Below are positions 34,066 through 42,785 of a DNA stretch of 64,000 bases, one piece after another (the stretch's first letter is position 1; each line of letters opens with the position of its first letter). The position numbers and the translations under genes were made by a program. Under the pieces are notes generated by a model. That model worked only from the letters and a program-made list of their open reading frames with translations. It made no database searches and had not been told where the DNA came from. Origin of the DNA: Oceanibaculum pacificum (lineage in GTDB: Bacteria > Pseudomonadota > Alphaproteobacteria > Oceanibaculales > Oceanibaculaceae); the NCBI RefSeq assembly GCF_001618175.1, contig NZ_LPXN01000105.1, positions 1 through 64,000 of the forward strand, written 5' to 3'.

Positions 34066-34960
34066 GCCCGTCCCGCCGCGCTACCTGCCCTATGGAGAGG
34101 GCGGTTGGCGGCTGTCGATGGGGCTGCTCTCGCTCGACCCGGCGGAGTGGATCGAGGCGGACGCGGATTATCCCGCGCAGCTCGCCTTGAAGGAGGAATT
34201 GCTGGCGACGCGGCACGATGCCGTTTTCCAGGCCCTGCCGGGCACCGAGGCGGCGCAGGCCGAAGTACTGGCGCTGTTGGCCCATCATCTGCCGGCGCGT
34301 TTTCCCGACCGGTTCCGGCGCGCGGGGAATGCGCTGCACAGTCTCGCCGATGACCGCCGGATAGCGCTTGATGATTCCGGCCGCGCGCCGCTCGATATCG
34401 CCGGCCGTCTGGTGCAGGAGGATTTATGCCTGATGCGCGCCGGCCCGGAGGGATACGAGCTGGTCGCCGCCTCGCTCTGCTTTCCGGCGAGCTGGCGGCT
34501 GGCCGACAAGATCGGCCGGCCGATGCTGGCGATCCACGCGCCGGTGCCGGGCTATGCGGAAAAGCTGGGCAAGCCGGTCGACCGGTTCTTCGGCTTTCTG
34601 AAGGCCGACAAGCCGGTCTGGCGCTTCAACTGGTCGCTGCCGGACAATGACCGGCTGTTCAGCCCCACCGGCCATGGCCGTGCCGCGCATGATCCCGAGA
34701 TCACGGCGGAGAATATCGGCCAGCGCGTCTTCATCCGCGTCGAACGCCAGACACTGCGCCGCCTGCCGGCAAGCGGCGACATCCTCTTCACCATCCGCAC
34801 CTATCTCGACCGGCTGGATCGGCTGGAGCCGTTTCCGCCTCTCGCCCGCGCGCTGCTGGGGGCGGTCGGCGACCTCACCCCCGGCATGACGCGCTACAAG
34901 AGCATCCAGCCGTTCCGCGCCGCGCTGGAGGAATATCTGACGCGGGTGGGAGGGGCGTAG
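34058..34960 (+). CDS. DUF3445 protein (heme-dependent oxidative N-demethylase-like)
   Basis: About 300 residues matching the DUF3445 family: YLPYGEGGWRLSMGLLSLDPAEWIE at the start, QEDLCLM, LCFPASWRLADKIGRPMLAIHAPVPGY in the middle (split here only for length: CFPASWRLADKIG), RVERQTLRRLP and FTIRTYLDRL near the end. Characterised relatives are the alpha subunit of the heme-containing dimethylamine mono-oxygenase/N-demethylase. The other subunits are not next to it, so the substrate is open. The start MDKPVPPRYLPY overlaps the end of gmhB by 8 bases; an ATG-like start four codons earlier is possible. Confidence 0.78.
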   Translation: MDKPVPPRYLPYGEGGWRLSMGLLSLDPAEWIEADADYPAQLALKEELLATRHDAVFQALPGTEAAQAEVLALLAHHLPARFPDRFRRAGNALHSLADDRRIALDDSGRAPLDIAGRLVQEDLCLMRAGPEGYELVAASLCFPASWRLADKIGRPMLAIHAPVPGYAEKLGKPVDRFFGFLKADKPVWRFNWSLPDNDRLFSPTGHGRAAHDPEITAENIGQRVFIRVERQTLRRLPASGDILFTIRTYLDRLDRLEPFPPLARALLGAVGDLTPGMTRYKSIQPFRAALEEYLTRVGGA

Positions 34961-34981
34961 TCGCCGTTCCCTGGCCAGACC

Positions 34982-35704
34982 TCAATACATATGCTGGCCG
35001 CCATTGATGGACAGCGTGGAGCCGGTGATGAAACCGCCCTCGTCGGCGACCAGGAAGACCACGCCGCGGGCGATCTCCGAAGCCTTGCCGAGGCGACCGA
35101 CCGGCACGCGGGCAACGATCTTCTCCAGCACGTTGGCCGGTACGGCGGCGACCATATCGGTGTCGATATAGCCGGGGGCGATGGCGTTCACGGTGATGCC
35201 CTTGCCCGCGCCTTCCTGGGCCAGCGCCTTGGTGAAGCCGTGGATGCCCGACTTGGCGGCGGCATAGTTAACCTGGCCGTACTGACCGGCCTGGCCGTTG
35301 ATCGAGCCGATATTCACGATGCGGCCGAAATTGCGCTCGCGCATGCTGTCGATGACGGCGCGGCACATGTTGAAGCAGGAACCGATATTGGTATCGATCA
35401 CCTCCTTCCACATTTCGTAGCTCATCTTGTGCATGGTGCCGTCGCGGGTGATGCCGGCATTGTTCACCAGCACTTCGACCGGGCCCAGATCGGCGGTCAC
35501 CTTGGCGACGCCCTCCTGGCAGGCCTGGAAGTCGGAGACGTCGAACTTGTAGGCGGGGATGCCGGTTTCCTCGGTGAATTGCTTCGCCCGTTCGTCATTG
35601 CCGCCGTAATTCGCCGCGACCTTGTAGCCGGCATCCTTCAGGGCGATGCAGATCGCCTTGCCGATGCCCCTGGTTCCGCCCGTTACGATTGCCACACGCG
35701 CCAT
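34982..35704 (-). CDS. phaB: Acetoacetyl-CoA reductase
   Basis: A 240-residue SDR enzyme that reduces acetoacetyl-CoA to (R)-3-hydroxybutyryl-CoA with NADPH for polyhydroxyalkanoate synthesis. The cofactor loop TGGTRGIGKAI, NNAGITRDGTMHKM, the catalytic Ser in NIGSINGQAGQYGQ, YAAAKSG with the Tyr-Lys pair, and the C-terminal GGQHMY are all PhaB-like. An excellent ribosome site (AGGGAGGAAAG) precedes the ATG. It follows phaA, but a terminator lies between them, so it probably also has its own promoter. Confidence 0.93.
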   Translation of the reverse strand: MARVAIVTGGTRGIGKAICIALKDAGYKVAANYGGNDERAKQFTEETGIPAYKFDVSDFQACQEGVAKVTADLGPVEVLVNNAGITRDGTMHKMSYEMWKEVIDTNIGSCFNMCRAVIDSMRERNFGRIVNIGSINGQAGQYGQVNYAAAKSGIHGFTKALAQEGAGKGITVNAIAPGYIDTDMVAAVPANVLEKIVARVPVGRLGKASEIARGVVFLVADEGGFITGSTLSINGGQHMY

Positions 35705-35787
35705 GCTTTCCTCCCTGTTTAATGCCGGTTCCGTTTGTCGGAGCCTTGCTTACCCAACGATGATGGCACGCGCTGGGCATGTTGCAA

Positions 35788-35801
35788 TTGACGAGCGTCA
35801 A
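35788..35801. promoter_or_regulatory. Inverted repeat in the phaB upstream region
   Basis: TTGACG-AG-CGTCAA, a perfect 6-base inverted repeat 84 bases upstream of phaB, between its start and the phaA terminator. It could be an operator or double as a -35 element (TTGACG) for phaB; no matching -10 is clear. Weak support. Confidence 0.35.
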
Positions 35802-35811
35802 ATACGCGAAA

Positions 35812-35846
35812 AAAAGCGCCGTCCGGAAAGCCTGGGCGGCGCTTTT
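35812..35846 (-). terminator. Terminator after phaA
   Basis: A 13-base stem with one G-T pair (AAAAGCGCCGTCC / GGGCGGCGCTTTT) and a 9-base loop, 22 bases past the phaA stop. The A run on the plus strand gives a seven-T tail on the transcript strand, so it should end phaA transcription before phaB. Confidence 0.85.
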
Positions 35847-35867
35847 ATCGTTACGAGCGCGGCTCGA

Positions 35868-37040
35868 TCAGCGTTCGACGCACATGGCGATGCCCATGCC
35901 GCCGCCGATGCACAGGGTGGCGAGGCCTTTCTTGGCGTCGCGCTTCTGCATTTCGTGCAGCAGGGTGACCAGCACCCGCGCGCCGGACGCGCCGATGGGA
36001 TGGCCGAGGGCGATGGCCCCGCCATTCACATTCACCTTTGCCGTATCCCAGCCCAGATCCTTGTTCACCGCGCAGGCCTGTGCGGCGAAAGCCTCGTTTG
36101 CCTCGATCAGGTCGAGGTCGCTGGCCTTCCAGCCGGCCTTCTCCAGCGCCGCCCGGCTGGCGGGGATCGGCCCCGAACCCATGATCGCGGGATCGACGCC
36201 GCGCGTCGCCCAGGAGGCGATGCGCGCCAGCGGGGTGATGCCGCGCCTGGCCGCTTCCTCCGCGCTCATGAGCACCAGGGCGGCCGCGCCGTCATTGATC
36301 CCCGACGCATTGCCGGCGGTGACGCTGCCCTCCTTGTCGAAGGCCGGCTTCAGCTTCGCCAGCGTATCGACGGTGGTGCCGTGGCGCGGATATTCGTCGG
36401 CATCGACCACGGTATCGCCCTTGCGGCCGGAAATCGTGACCGGCACGATCTCGTCCTTGAAGCGGCCGGATTTCTGCGCGGCTTCCGCCTTCTGCTGCGA
36501 GGAGGCGGCGAACTCGTCCTGCTGTTCGCGGCTGATCTGCCATTGCTTGGCGACATTCTCGGCGGTGTTGCCCATATGGTAGCCGTTGAAGGCGTCCCAC
36601 AGCCCGTCCTTGATCATGGTGTCGACCATCTTCATGTCGCCCATCTTGGTGCCGTTGCGCAGATGGGCGCAGTGGGCCGACTGGCTCATGCTCTCCTGGC
36701 CGCCGGCGACGACGATGGATGAATCGCCGTTGCGGATCGCCTGGTAGCCCAGCGCCACGGTACGCAGGCCGGAGCCGCAGACCTGGTTGATCAGATAGGC
36801 CGTCGCCTCCTTCGGAATGCCGGCGGCGATGGCGGCCTGGCGGCCCGGATTCTGCCCGGCCCCGGCGGTCAGCACCTGGCCGAAGATCAGCTCGGAGACT
36901 TCGGCTGGATCGACCTTGCCGCGCGACAAGGCCTCGCGGATGGCGATGGTGCCCAGATCATGCGCGGGCAGGCTGCTTAGCGCGCCGTTGAACGCCCCGA
37001 TGGGGGTGCGCGCGGCGCTGGCGATGACGATCTCGGTCAT
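35868..37040 (-). CDS. phaA: Acetyl-CoA acetyltransferase (beta-ketothiolase)
   Basis: A 390-residue thiolase condensing two acetyl-CoA to acetoacetyl-CoA. The acyl-accepting Cys lies in [14 protein letters not shown] (about residue 88), with the GGQESMSQS block, [17 protein letters not shown] with the catalytic His, and the second Cys in [15 protein letters not shown] at the C-terminus. Full length, no defects. GGAGGAG lies just upstream of the ATG. Together with phaB it supplies monomer for polyhydroxybutyrate. Confidence 0.95.
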   Translation of the reverse strand: MTEIVIASAARTPIGAFNGALSSLPAHDLGTIAIREALSRGKVDPAEVSELIFGQVLTAGAGQNPGRQAAIAAGIPKEATAYLINQVCGSGLRTVALGYQAIRNGDSSIVVAGGQESMSQSAHCAHLRNGTKMGDMKMVDTMIKDGLWDAFNGYHMGNTAENVAKQWQISREQQDEFAASSQQKAEAAQKSGRFKDEIVPVTISGRKGDTVVDADEYPRHGTTVDTLAKLKPAFDKEGSVTAGNASGINDGAAALVLMSAEEAARRGITPLARIASWATRGVDPAIMGSGPIPASRAALEKAGWKASDLDLIEANEAFAAQACAVNKDLGWDTAKVNVNGGAIALGHPIGASGARVLVTLLHEMQKRDAKKGLATLCIGGGMGIAMCVER

Positions 37041-37131
37041 GAAAATGACTCCTCCGAATACGGTGGCGGCTTGGTGCCGTCTGTTCCGCGCCTACAATAG
37101 TTGCAGCGCAGCGGTGAGGCAAACGGCGCGC

Positions 37132-38370
37132 CTAGGATTTGACGGGCAGGCCGTCGATCCAGTCCGCAATGGCGGGCCAGACCAGCTCCCGCGCCCGGCC
37201 GCCGGCCATCATGCCGATATGGCCCAGCGGCGGCTCTATCATATCGGCTTTCGGCAGCGCGGTTGCCAGGGCCCTGGCGCTGGCCGGCGGCACGATGCGG
37301 TCGCCGCCCGGTATCAGCGCCAGCGCCGGCAGGTCGATCCGCCCTGGCGTCACCGGATGGCCGGCCACCCGCCAAACGCCGTTGGCCGGGTCGTTGCGGC
37401 CGTACCAGCCCTCCAGGCAATCATGCGCGACCGGGGCCGCCAGCGGCACGCCGTCATTCAGCCAATCCTCCAGCGCCACGAAGCCGACCGCCTTGTCGCT
37501 GGCCGGGTCGAGCGCGGCAAAGGCGCGGAACTTGCGGAAGGCGAGGTGGATGTCGAGGCCGGAGAACAGCGCCTGCACCGCGTCGGTCGGCAACTCGCCC
37601 AGCCGGTCGGCCAGCGCCAGCAGGCCGGGGGCGATGCCGGGCAGCCATTCCGCGACCGCCGGGCGTTCGGCGGCGAAATCCCACGGGGCGGCCAGCAGCG
37701 CCAGCCCGGCCAGGTCGCGCTGCCGGCGCTCGGCCAGGGCCGCCGCCATGGTGCCGCCCATGCAATAGCCGACCAGCACGGGCGCTTCGCCCACCTCGGC
37801 CAGTACGGCGTCGAGCGCGGCTTCCAGCCGGCCGGCGATATAGGCGGAAATGTCGAATCCCCGCTCCACCGCGCCCGGCGCGCCCCAATCCACCAGATAG
37901 GGGCGATAGCCGCGTCCGGCGAGATCGCGCAGGAAGCTGCGGCCCGGGGCGAGGTCGAGTATATAGCCGCGATTGATCAGCGAAGGCACCGCCAGCACCG
38001 GGCGGCCGCGTTTGCGGCGCCTGTCGGCATAGGCGAGCAGTCGGGTGGTGCCTTCGCTCCAGGCCAGGCGCGGGGGCTTCAGCCCGGCCTCGGCGAAGGC
38101 GGCGCCGCGGTCGTAGGGATGGTGGCGATAGGCGGTCAGCCCGGCGAGGAAGTCGGACCAGCGCCGGGCGACGGCGGCGGCCAGCGCGGCGTCAGTCCTT
38201 GCGGCGTCGCGTCCCGCCAGCGCGGCTTGCAGGGCGCTTGCCCTGTCCCGCAGCGCCGGCCTCCAGGGCAGCGAGCCGCTCCTCAAGGACGGCAATGCGG
38301 TCACGGAGCTCATCAAGGTTGCCGCCGCGACCGTCAGATGCAGGTTCAGTGGGCGCGGGCCCTGTCGCAT
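37132..38370 (-). CDS. PhaC-like polyester synthase / alpha-beta hydrolase
   Basis: 412 residues from the first ATG. The lipase-like box is GYCMGGTMA with the Cys nucleophile of polyhydroxyalkanoate synthases; the acid is in PGGDRIVPP and the His in LGHIGMMAGGRA, and LEGWYGRNDPANG is typical of PhaC. It lacks the long N-terminal domain of class I enzymes and is closer in size to class III catalytic subunits. The start is doubtful: the first 60 codons overlap, in another frame, the end of the PhaE-like gene. ATG at 38370 has GGGAG 7 bases upstream; ATG at 38313 has none. Confidence 0.8.
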   Translation of the reverse strand: MRQGPRPLNLHLTVAAATLMSSVTALPSLRSGSLPWRPALRDRASALQAALAGRDAARTDAALAAAVARRWSDFLAGLTAYRHHPYDRGAAFAEAGLKPPRLAWSEGTTRLLAYADRRRKRGRPVLAVPSLINRGYILDLAPGRSFLRDLAGRGYRPYLVDWGAPGAVERGFDISAYIAGRLEAALDAVLAEVGEAPVLVGYCMGGTMAAALAERRQRDLAGLALLAAPWDFAAERPAVAEWLPGIAPGLLALADRLGELPTDAVQALFSGLDIHLAFRKFRAFAALDPASDKAVGFVALEDWLNDGVPLAAPVAHDCLEGWYGRNDPANGVWRVAGHPVTPGRIDLPALALIPGGDRIVPPASARALATALPKADMIEPPLGHIGMMAGGRARELVWPAIADWIDGLPVKS

Positions 38371-38569
38371 GAGTGGCTCCCGCCATGAAAGGGAACGGCA
38401 TCGGGGGAACGCCGCCGCGACTCATCGCATTCATCGTCTCCGCCCATAGATGCAGCATGGGTTGCAGGCTGCGCGCAAGTTCCGGATCGGTGGCCAGGGC
38501 ATTTATCTGGTCCTGCCACAGATCGAGGAAACGTTCGGCGAGGTCTTGGTCGTCGTCGCGATCGGTCAT
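38192..38569 (-). CDS. Small PhaE-like/phasin-like accessory protein (125 aa)
   Basis: 125 residues: a helical start (DLAERFLDLWQDQINALATD), a Met/Pro-rich middle, and a coiled coil (LDELRDRIAVLEERLAALEAG) followed by a basic tail. This layout, the position directly upstream of the PhaC-like gene and the size suggest a short PhaE-type synthase subunit, but I see no diagnostic PhaE motif and it could be a granule-associated protein. It overlaps the PhaC-like frame by up to 179 bases. It diverges from phaR. Confidence 0.6.
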   Translation of the reverse strand: MTDRDDDQDLAERFLDLWQDQINALATDPELARSLQPMLHLWAETMNAMSRGGVPPMPFPFMAGATHATGPAPTEPASDGRGGNLDELRDRIAVLEERLAALEAGAAGQGKRPASRAGGTRRRKD

Positions 38570-38650
38570 GGCGGTACTATAGGCCGCCCGTCACCGTCCC
38601 GCCACACGCGGGTCTGCAAGAGAGTTATGCTGCACTTGCGGGCGGATTTG

Positions 38651-38680
38651 TTGCGCAGCAAGATTCTCGTTGCAAAGCAG
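38651..38680. promoter_or_regulatory. Candidate PhaR operator pair
   Basis: Two TGC/GCA inverted motifs, TTGC-GCA-GCAA (38651-38661) and TTGC-AAA-GCAG (38670-38680), spaced 19 bases apart (about two helical turns) in the gap between the PhaE-like gene and phaR. PhaR proteins of other alphaproteobacteria bind CTGC-N3/4-GCAG-type sites near phasin and phaR promoters, so autoregulation is plausible. Confidence 0.55.
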
Positions 38681-38791
38681 CAATTTCCATCCAACTGTAT
38701 TGCCCTATGCATTGCGTCGATAGCAGACGCGCATGCCGTAGACGACAAAGAGATGCGGCATCAAGCAATTAGGGTAGGGGATCATTCGCAT

Positions 38792-39502
38792 ATGGCCGAG
38801 AAGAACAAGCCGGGCGACGACGCCCCGATCACCATCAAGAAATATGCGAACCGCCGTCTCTACAATACGGCGACCAGCAGCTACGTCACGCTCGACCATC
38901 TGTGCCAGATGGTGAAGGACGGCGTCGATTTTCAGGTGTTCGACGCGAAGACCGGCGAGGACATCACCCATAGCGTGCTGACGCAGATCATCTTCGAGGA
39001 GGAGGGCAAGGGCCAGAGCCTGCTGCCCATCAGCTTCCTGCGCATGCTGATCAGCTTCTATGGCGACAGCCTGCAATGGGTGCTGCCGAAGTATCTCGAA
39101 CACACCATGTCCTCCTTCGCGCGGAACCAGGATCGCATGCGCTCCTACGTCGACAATGCGTTCGGTGGTCTGTTCCCGTTCGGCACCAATCTGGAGGAGA
39201 TGGGCAAGCAGAACATGGCGATGCTAGAAGGCGCCATGCGCATGTTCAATCCGTTCGGCATGGAGGGCGGGCTGAGCAACGGCGTGGGCAAGCCGCCCCA
39301 GGCGCCGCACCCGGCCGCCCATCCCGCGGCGGAGGCCACGCAGTCCGCCGCCCAGGCCTCGGTCGTGGCGCTGAAGGACCAGATCGACAATCTGCAAAAG
39401 CAGATCGACGCAATGGCGAAGCTGCAGATCGAGGTGGCCAAGGCCGGCCAGGCCGCCATGAACCAGGCGATGGACAAGGACGGGCAGAAGAAGAAAGGCT
39501 AG
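38792..39502 (+). CDS. phaR: Polyhydroxyalkanoate synthesis regulator
   Basis: A 236-residue PhaR protein. The N-terminal DNA-binding domain (ITIKKYANRRLYNTATSSYV, DGVDFQVFDAKTGEDITHSV, QIIFEEE) and the following PHB accumulation domains (LLPISFLRMLISFYGDSLQW) are standard; the C-terminus is a coiled coil with Ala/Lys-rich end. It represses phasin and its own gene until granules or oligomers remove it. ATG 38792 (MAEKNKPGDD) is the start; AGGGG lies about 10 bases before. An open frame runs far upstream but is non-coding in character. Confidence 0.92.
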   Translation: MAEKNKPGDDAPITIKKYANRRLYNTATSSYVTLDHLCQMVKDGVDFQVFDAKTGEDITHSVLTQIIFEEEGKGQSLLPISFLRMLISFYGDSLQWVLPKYLEHTMSSFARNQDRMRSYVDNAFGGLFPFGTNLEEMGKQNMAMLEGAMRMFNPFGMEGGLSNGVGKPPQAPHPAAHPAAEATQSAAQASVVALKDQIDNLQKQIDAMAKLQIEVAKAGQAAMNQAMDKDGQKKKG

Positions 39503-39505
39503 CGC

Positions 39506-40252
39506 CTACTTCTCCGCGACCGGCGCGGCGTCCGGGGCGGGTTCGTGCGCGCCGCACAGCCAATCGAGAACACGCTTTTCCGCCGGTTGCAGGCCGGTCA
39601 GATCAGTGCGCTGCAACAGCTTGGCATCGACGCGGGCCTGTTCCTGCAATTCCTTGACGAAAGCGCTGAGGGCGGTCTTCTGATCGCTTTCATGCGCGAT
39701 CTTGGCGTTTAGCTCCTCCATCTGGCCTTCCCAATTGCGGGCCATGCTATGGAGGTAGGCGCGGTGGTCGCCGAGCAGATTCTCCAGCGCCTTCTTCACC
39801 TGGCGCTCGTAATTATCCAGCGCCTGCTTGCGCTGCTCATTCTTCACCAGCCCCAGGAAAGCGCCGCCGCGCAGCATGCCCAGCCGCTCCGGATCCTTCA
39901 TCATCACGCGCAGCTTGGCGGCTTCGTGGTTCAGCGCGAAACCGTCGAAATTGGCCAGGGCCAGGTCGGGGTGGCGATAGCTGCCGGCCAGCAGGGTGCG
40001 CAGCGCCTGGATGCGGCCGCGATGCCGCTTCACGAAAGTCAGCTCGTCGCGGACGACGTTGCGTTCCTGGCTCATCTGGTTGACGCGGCCATCCACCATC
40101 CGCACCGCCATGCGCGCTTCGTCGATCAGCGCGTTCATCGCCCGGAACCGGTCCAGCCCGACCGGCATCGCCCCGATCTCGCGCTCGCGGGCGACCAGTT
40201 CCTGAAACAGATCGTCGGTAGCGGGCGCTGTGGGGTCGCTATCGTCGCTCAT
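39506..40252 (-). CDS. Conserved-looking helical hypothetical protein
   Basis: 248 residues, almost entirely charged alpha helix. I do not recognise the family. Notable stretches are DLFQELVAREREIGAMPVGL, RFRAMNALIDEARMAVRMVD, GRVNQMSQERNVVRDELTF and RQVKKALENLLGDHRAYLHS, which suggest coiled coils; the end is Ala/Pro-rich. No membrane segment or signal. It converges on phaR with 3 bases between and follows the DUF2333 gene by 69 bases, possibly as one transcript. Confidence 0.65.
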   Translation of the reverse strand: MSDDSDPTAPATDDLFQELVAREREIGAMPVGLDRFRAMNALIDEARMAVRMVDGRVNQMSQERNVVRDELTFVKRHRGRIQALRTLLAGSYRHPDLALANFDGFALNHEAAKLRVMMKDPERLGMLRGGAFLGLVKNEQRKQALDNYERQVKKALENLLGDHRAYLHSMARNWEGQMEELNAKIAHESDQKTALSAFVKELQEQARVDAKLLQRTDLTGLQPAEKRVLDWLCGAHEPAPDAAPVAEK

Positions 40253-40321
40253 CGGCGGGAGCCTTGCGAGGAAGGTCGACGGAAAACAAGCAGTACCCTT
40301 CCTTTCTAAAAACTTCTCCGC

Positions 40322-41338
40322 CTATTTCAACAGGATATTGACGACTTCATAAAGCTGGGTGCGCGCGCGCAGGAGGTAGAAGCCCTGCGCCGTCAGATGG
40401 TTGGGCAGCAGCAGCGCATCGGGCGAACCGCCGATGACGATCAGCGGCTCCAGCTCCGCGCCGGTTTTCAGCCCATCCAGCATCTGCTGCCACACCCCGT
40501 CGAGCTGGCGTTCGCGCAGCACCTGTTCGAAATCCTGTCCGAGCGCGTTCAGGATGACATAGTGGGCGTATAGCTGCCCCTTGGTGCTGTAGAAAATATC
40601 GTCGACATCGGTATCGAACAGCCAGAACGGCCCGTGCGTGATGTGCCCGTCGATCTGCGCCGAGGCGGAGCCGAGGTCGGAGGCGATGCGCTCCAGCGCC
40701 GACATCAGATTGTCGCCGCGCCGGTCGAACACCGTCTGGCCGCTGGCCAGCCGGCTGTTGTAGCTGCGCAGCGCCCGTACCGCCGCCCTGTACTGCGATT
40801 CCGAGGTCGCCGTGGGCGCCAGCGAAACGGACGGATCCCAGACCCACACATTGCCCGGATATTTCAGCAGCCCCGCCGCGCGCTCCAGGTCGCCATCGAT
40901 CTGGCTGGTGCCGCGTAGCCGGCCGATATGGTCCATCATCTCGACGCTGAAGCGCGACGCCGCCTTCACGATGCCCTGTTGGAAATTGGGCATGTTGTCG
41001 AGGATGGAGCCGGGCAGGAAGAACGGATCGTTCGGCGTCCAGCCATGCGTGTCGGTCTCGCGCTCGACCAGGGCGGCCGCCGCCTCCACCGCGCGGCTGG
41101 CGCCGGGCGGGACGTCGGCGGTGGCGAAGCTGGTGTCATCATCGACGGTATTTATGATCGCCGCTCCGGCGACGTAATACAGCGCCACCAGCAGCACCAG
41201 CACGGCCAGGCTGCGGCCGATCAGCCCGCCGCTCAACCTCCCGCTCAGGCCCCCGCCCAGGCGGCGCATCCAGCGCTTGCGGGGGGCGGAATATTCGTCG
41301 TCGACATAGAGATCGTCGCGGGTGTTGTCGCTGGCCAT
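40322..41338 (-). CDS. DUF2333-family membrane protein
   Basis: A 338-residue protein with a basic cytoplasmic N-terminus, one membrane helix (SLAVLVLLVALYYVAGAAII, about residues 43-62) and a periplasmic body matching DUF2333 (ETDTHGWTPNDPFFLPGSIL, DNMPNFQQGIV, FYSTKGQLYAHYVILNALGQ). The function of the family is unknown. It heads a possible two-gene unit with the helical protein downstream. Confidence 0.8.
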   Translation of the reverse strand: MASDNTRDDLYVDDEYSAPRKRWMRRLGGGLSGRLSGGLIGRSLAVLVLLVALYYVAGAAIINTVDDDTSFATADVPPGASRAVEAAAALVERETDTHGWTPNDPFFLPGSILDNMPNFQQGIVKAASRFSVEMMDHIGRLRGTSQIDGDLERAAGLLKYPGNVWVWDPSVSLAPTATSESQYRAAVRALRSYNSRLASGQTVFDRRGDNLMSALERIASDLGSASAQIDGHITHGPFWLFDTDVDDIFYSTKGQLYAHYVILNALGQDFEQVLRERQLDGVWQQMLDGLKTGAELEPLIVIGGSPDALLLPNHLTAQGFYLLRARTQLYEVVNILLK

Positions 41339-41519
41339 GCGGGTGATCCGATTCTGCGTTGTTCCCTTGCACAGATAGGGTGCGGTATCGGGAAAGTCAT
41401 CAGGCTTTGCCTCGCCATCTTGTGGTCATCGCCGCACTTGACCAGAATAGCGGCAGCCGCTGCGCGCCGATTTGCTTGATAAGCCGCTTCGCCACCGAAA
41501 GCCTGGAGTTCCCCCCGCC

Positions 41520-42782
41520 ATGCGCGACGCCATCCCCGCCATCCTGGCGATCGTGCTGGGCGTCATGATCCTGCAACTCGGCAACGGGTTGATCGGCGTG
41601 CTGGTGCCGCTGCGCATGGGGATGGAGGGGCTGTCGCCCAGCATGGTCGGCGTGGTCGCGACCTTCTATTCGCTGGGCTTCCTGGCCGGCTGCTTCGTGG
41701 TGCCGCAACTGGTCCGGCGCATTGGCCATATCCGCGCCTTCGCCGTGTTCGCCGCCGTGGTTTCGGCCGGCACGCTGGGGCTGACGCTCGCGGTCGACTG
41801 GATGCTGTGGAGCGGCATCCGCTTTCTGCTCGGCATCTGCATGGCCGGCCTGTTCAGCGTGGCGGAAAGCTGGATCGTCGCCCAGGCCCCGCAGGCCATC
41901 AAGGGCCGGGTGCTCAGCTTCTACATGGTGTGCAACAAGCTGACGCTGGTGGGGGGGCAGATGCTGGTGTCCGTCGCCGACCCGATCAGCATCGGCTTCT
42001 TCCTGCTGATCAGCGCCTGCGCCTCGCTCTCCCTGGTGCCGGTCGCGTTGACCCGCGCGGCGACGCCGGCGATACCGTCGGTTTCCATGCTGTCGCTGCG
42101 CGAGCTATACGCCATCGCGCCGGCGGCCCTAGTCGGCTGCTTCTCCTCCGGCCTTACCAATGCCGCGGTGATCGGGCTGCTGCCGATCTACGGGTTGCAG
42201 GTCGGGTTCGGCGTCGGAGCCATCGCCGGGCTGGTCTCGGTCATGCAATTGGGCAGCCTGCTGGCGCAATGGCCGCTGGGCTGGATGTCGGATCGGATCG
42301 ACCGGCGGCAGGTGATCGTCGCCGGGCTTGGGGTGGTGGTGGTCACCTCGGCGGTGATCGCGCTGTTTGGCGGTCAGCTGCCGAGCTGGTCGATCTACAT
42401 CATCTTCGCGCTATGGGGAGCGACGGGCCTGTCGGTCTATGCCATCTGCATCGCCCATGCGAGCGACTTCGCCGAGCCGTCCAAGATGGTGCCGCTGACC
42501 AGCTCGCTCTTGCTGACCTGGGCGCTGGGCTCGGCCGTTGGCCCGATCGTGGCCAGCTATGCGATGGAGGTGATGGGGCCGGGCGGATTGTTCGTCTATG
42601 CCGGGGTCATCGCTACGCTGACCGGCGGCTTCGTCACCTATCGGATGACCCGCCGCGCACCGGTGCCGGTGGATCAGCGCGAGAAGTTCGTGAACATGCC
42701 GGCGACCAGCCCGCAGGTCAGCAAGATGAACCCGCGCGCCCAGCAGGACACGCCCGCCCCGGACGATATGTCGGTGAAATAG
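41520..42782 (+). CDS. MFS transporter (YcaD-like)
   Basis: 420 residues with twelve predicted membrane helices. It resembles the YcaD branch of the major facilitator superfamily: MILQLGNGLIGVLVPLRMGM at helix 1, the motif-A-like loop VVPQLVRRIGHIRAF between helices 2 and 3, and SVAESWIVAQAPQAIKGRVL, which is typical of YcaD-like proteins. Substrate unknown. ATG 41520 was chosen because it begins just before the first helix; the frame is open 16 codons further. It ends 3 bases from the convergent SemiSWEET gene. Confidence 0.83.
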   Translation: MRDAIPAILAIVLGVMILQLGNGLIGVLVPLRMGMEGLSPSMVGVVATFYSLGFLAGCFVVPQLVRRIGHIRAFAVFAAVVSAGTLGLTLAVDWMLWSGIRFLLGICMAGLFSVAESWIVAQAPQAIKGRVLSFYMVCNKLTLVGGQMLVSVADPISIGFFLLISACASLSLVPVALTRAATPAIPSVSMLSLRELYAIAPAALVGCFSSGLTNAAVIGLLPIYGLQVGFGVGAIAGLVSVMQLGSLLAQWPLGWMSDRIDRRQVIVAGLGVVVVTSAVIALFGGQLPSWSIYIIFALWGATGLSVYAICIAHASDFAEPSKMVPLTSSLLLTWALGSAVGPIVASYAMEVMGPGGLFVYAGVIATLTGGFVTYRMTRRAPVPVDQREKFVNMPATSPQVSKMNPRAQQDTPAPDDMSVK

Positions 42783-42785
42783 GCG

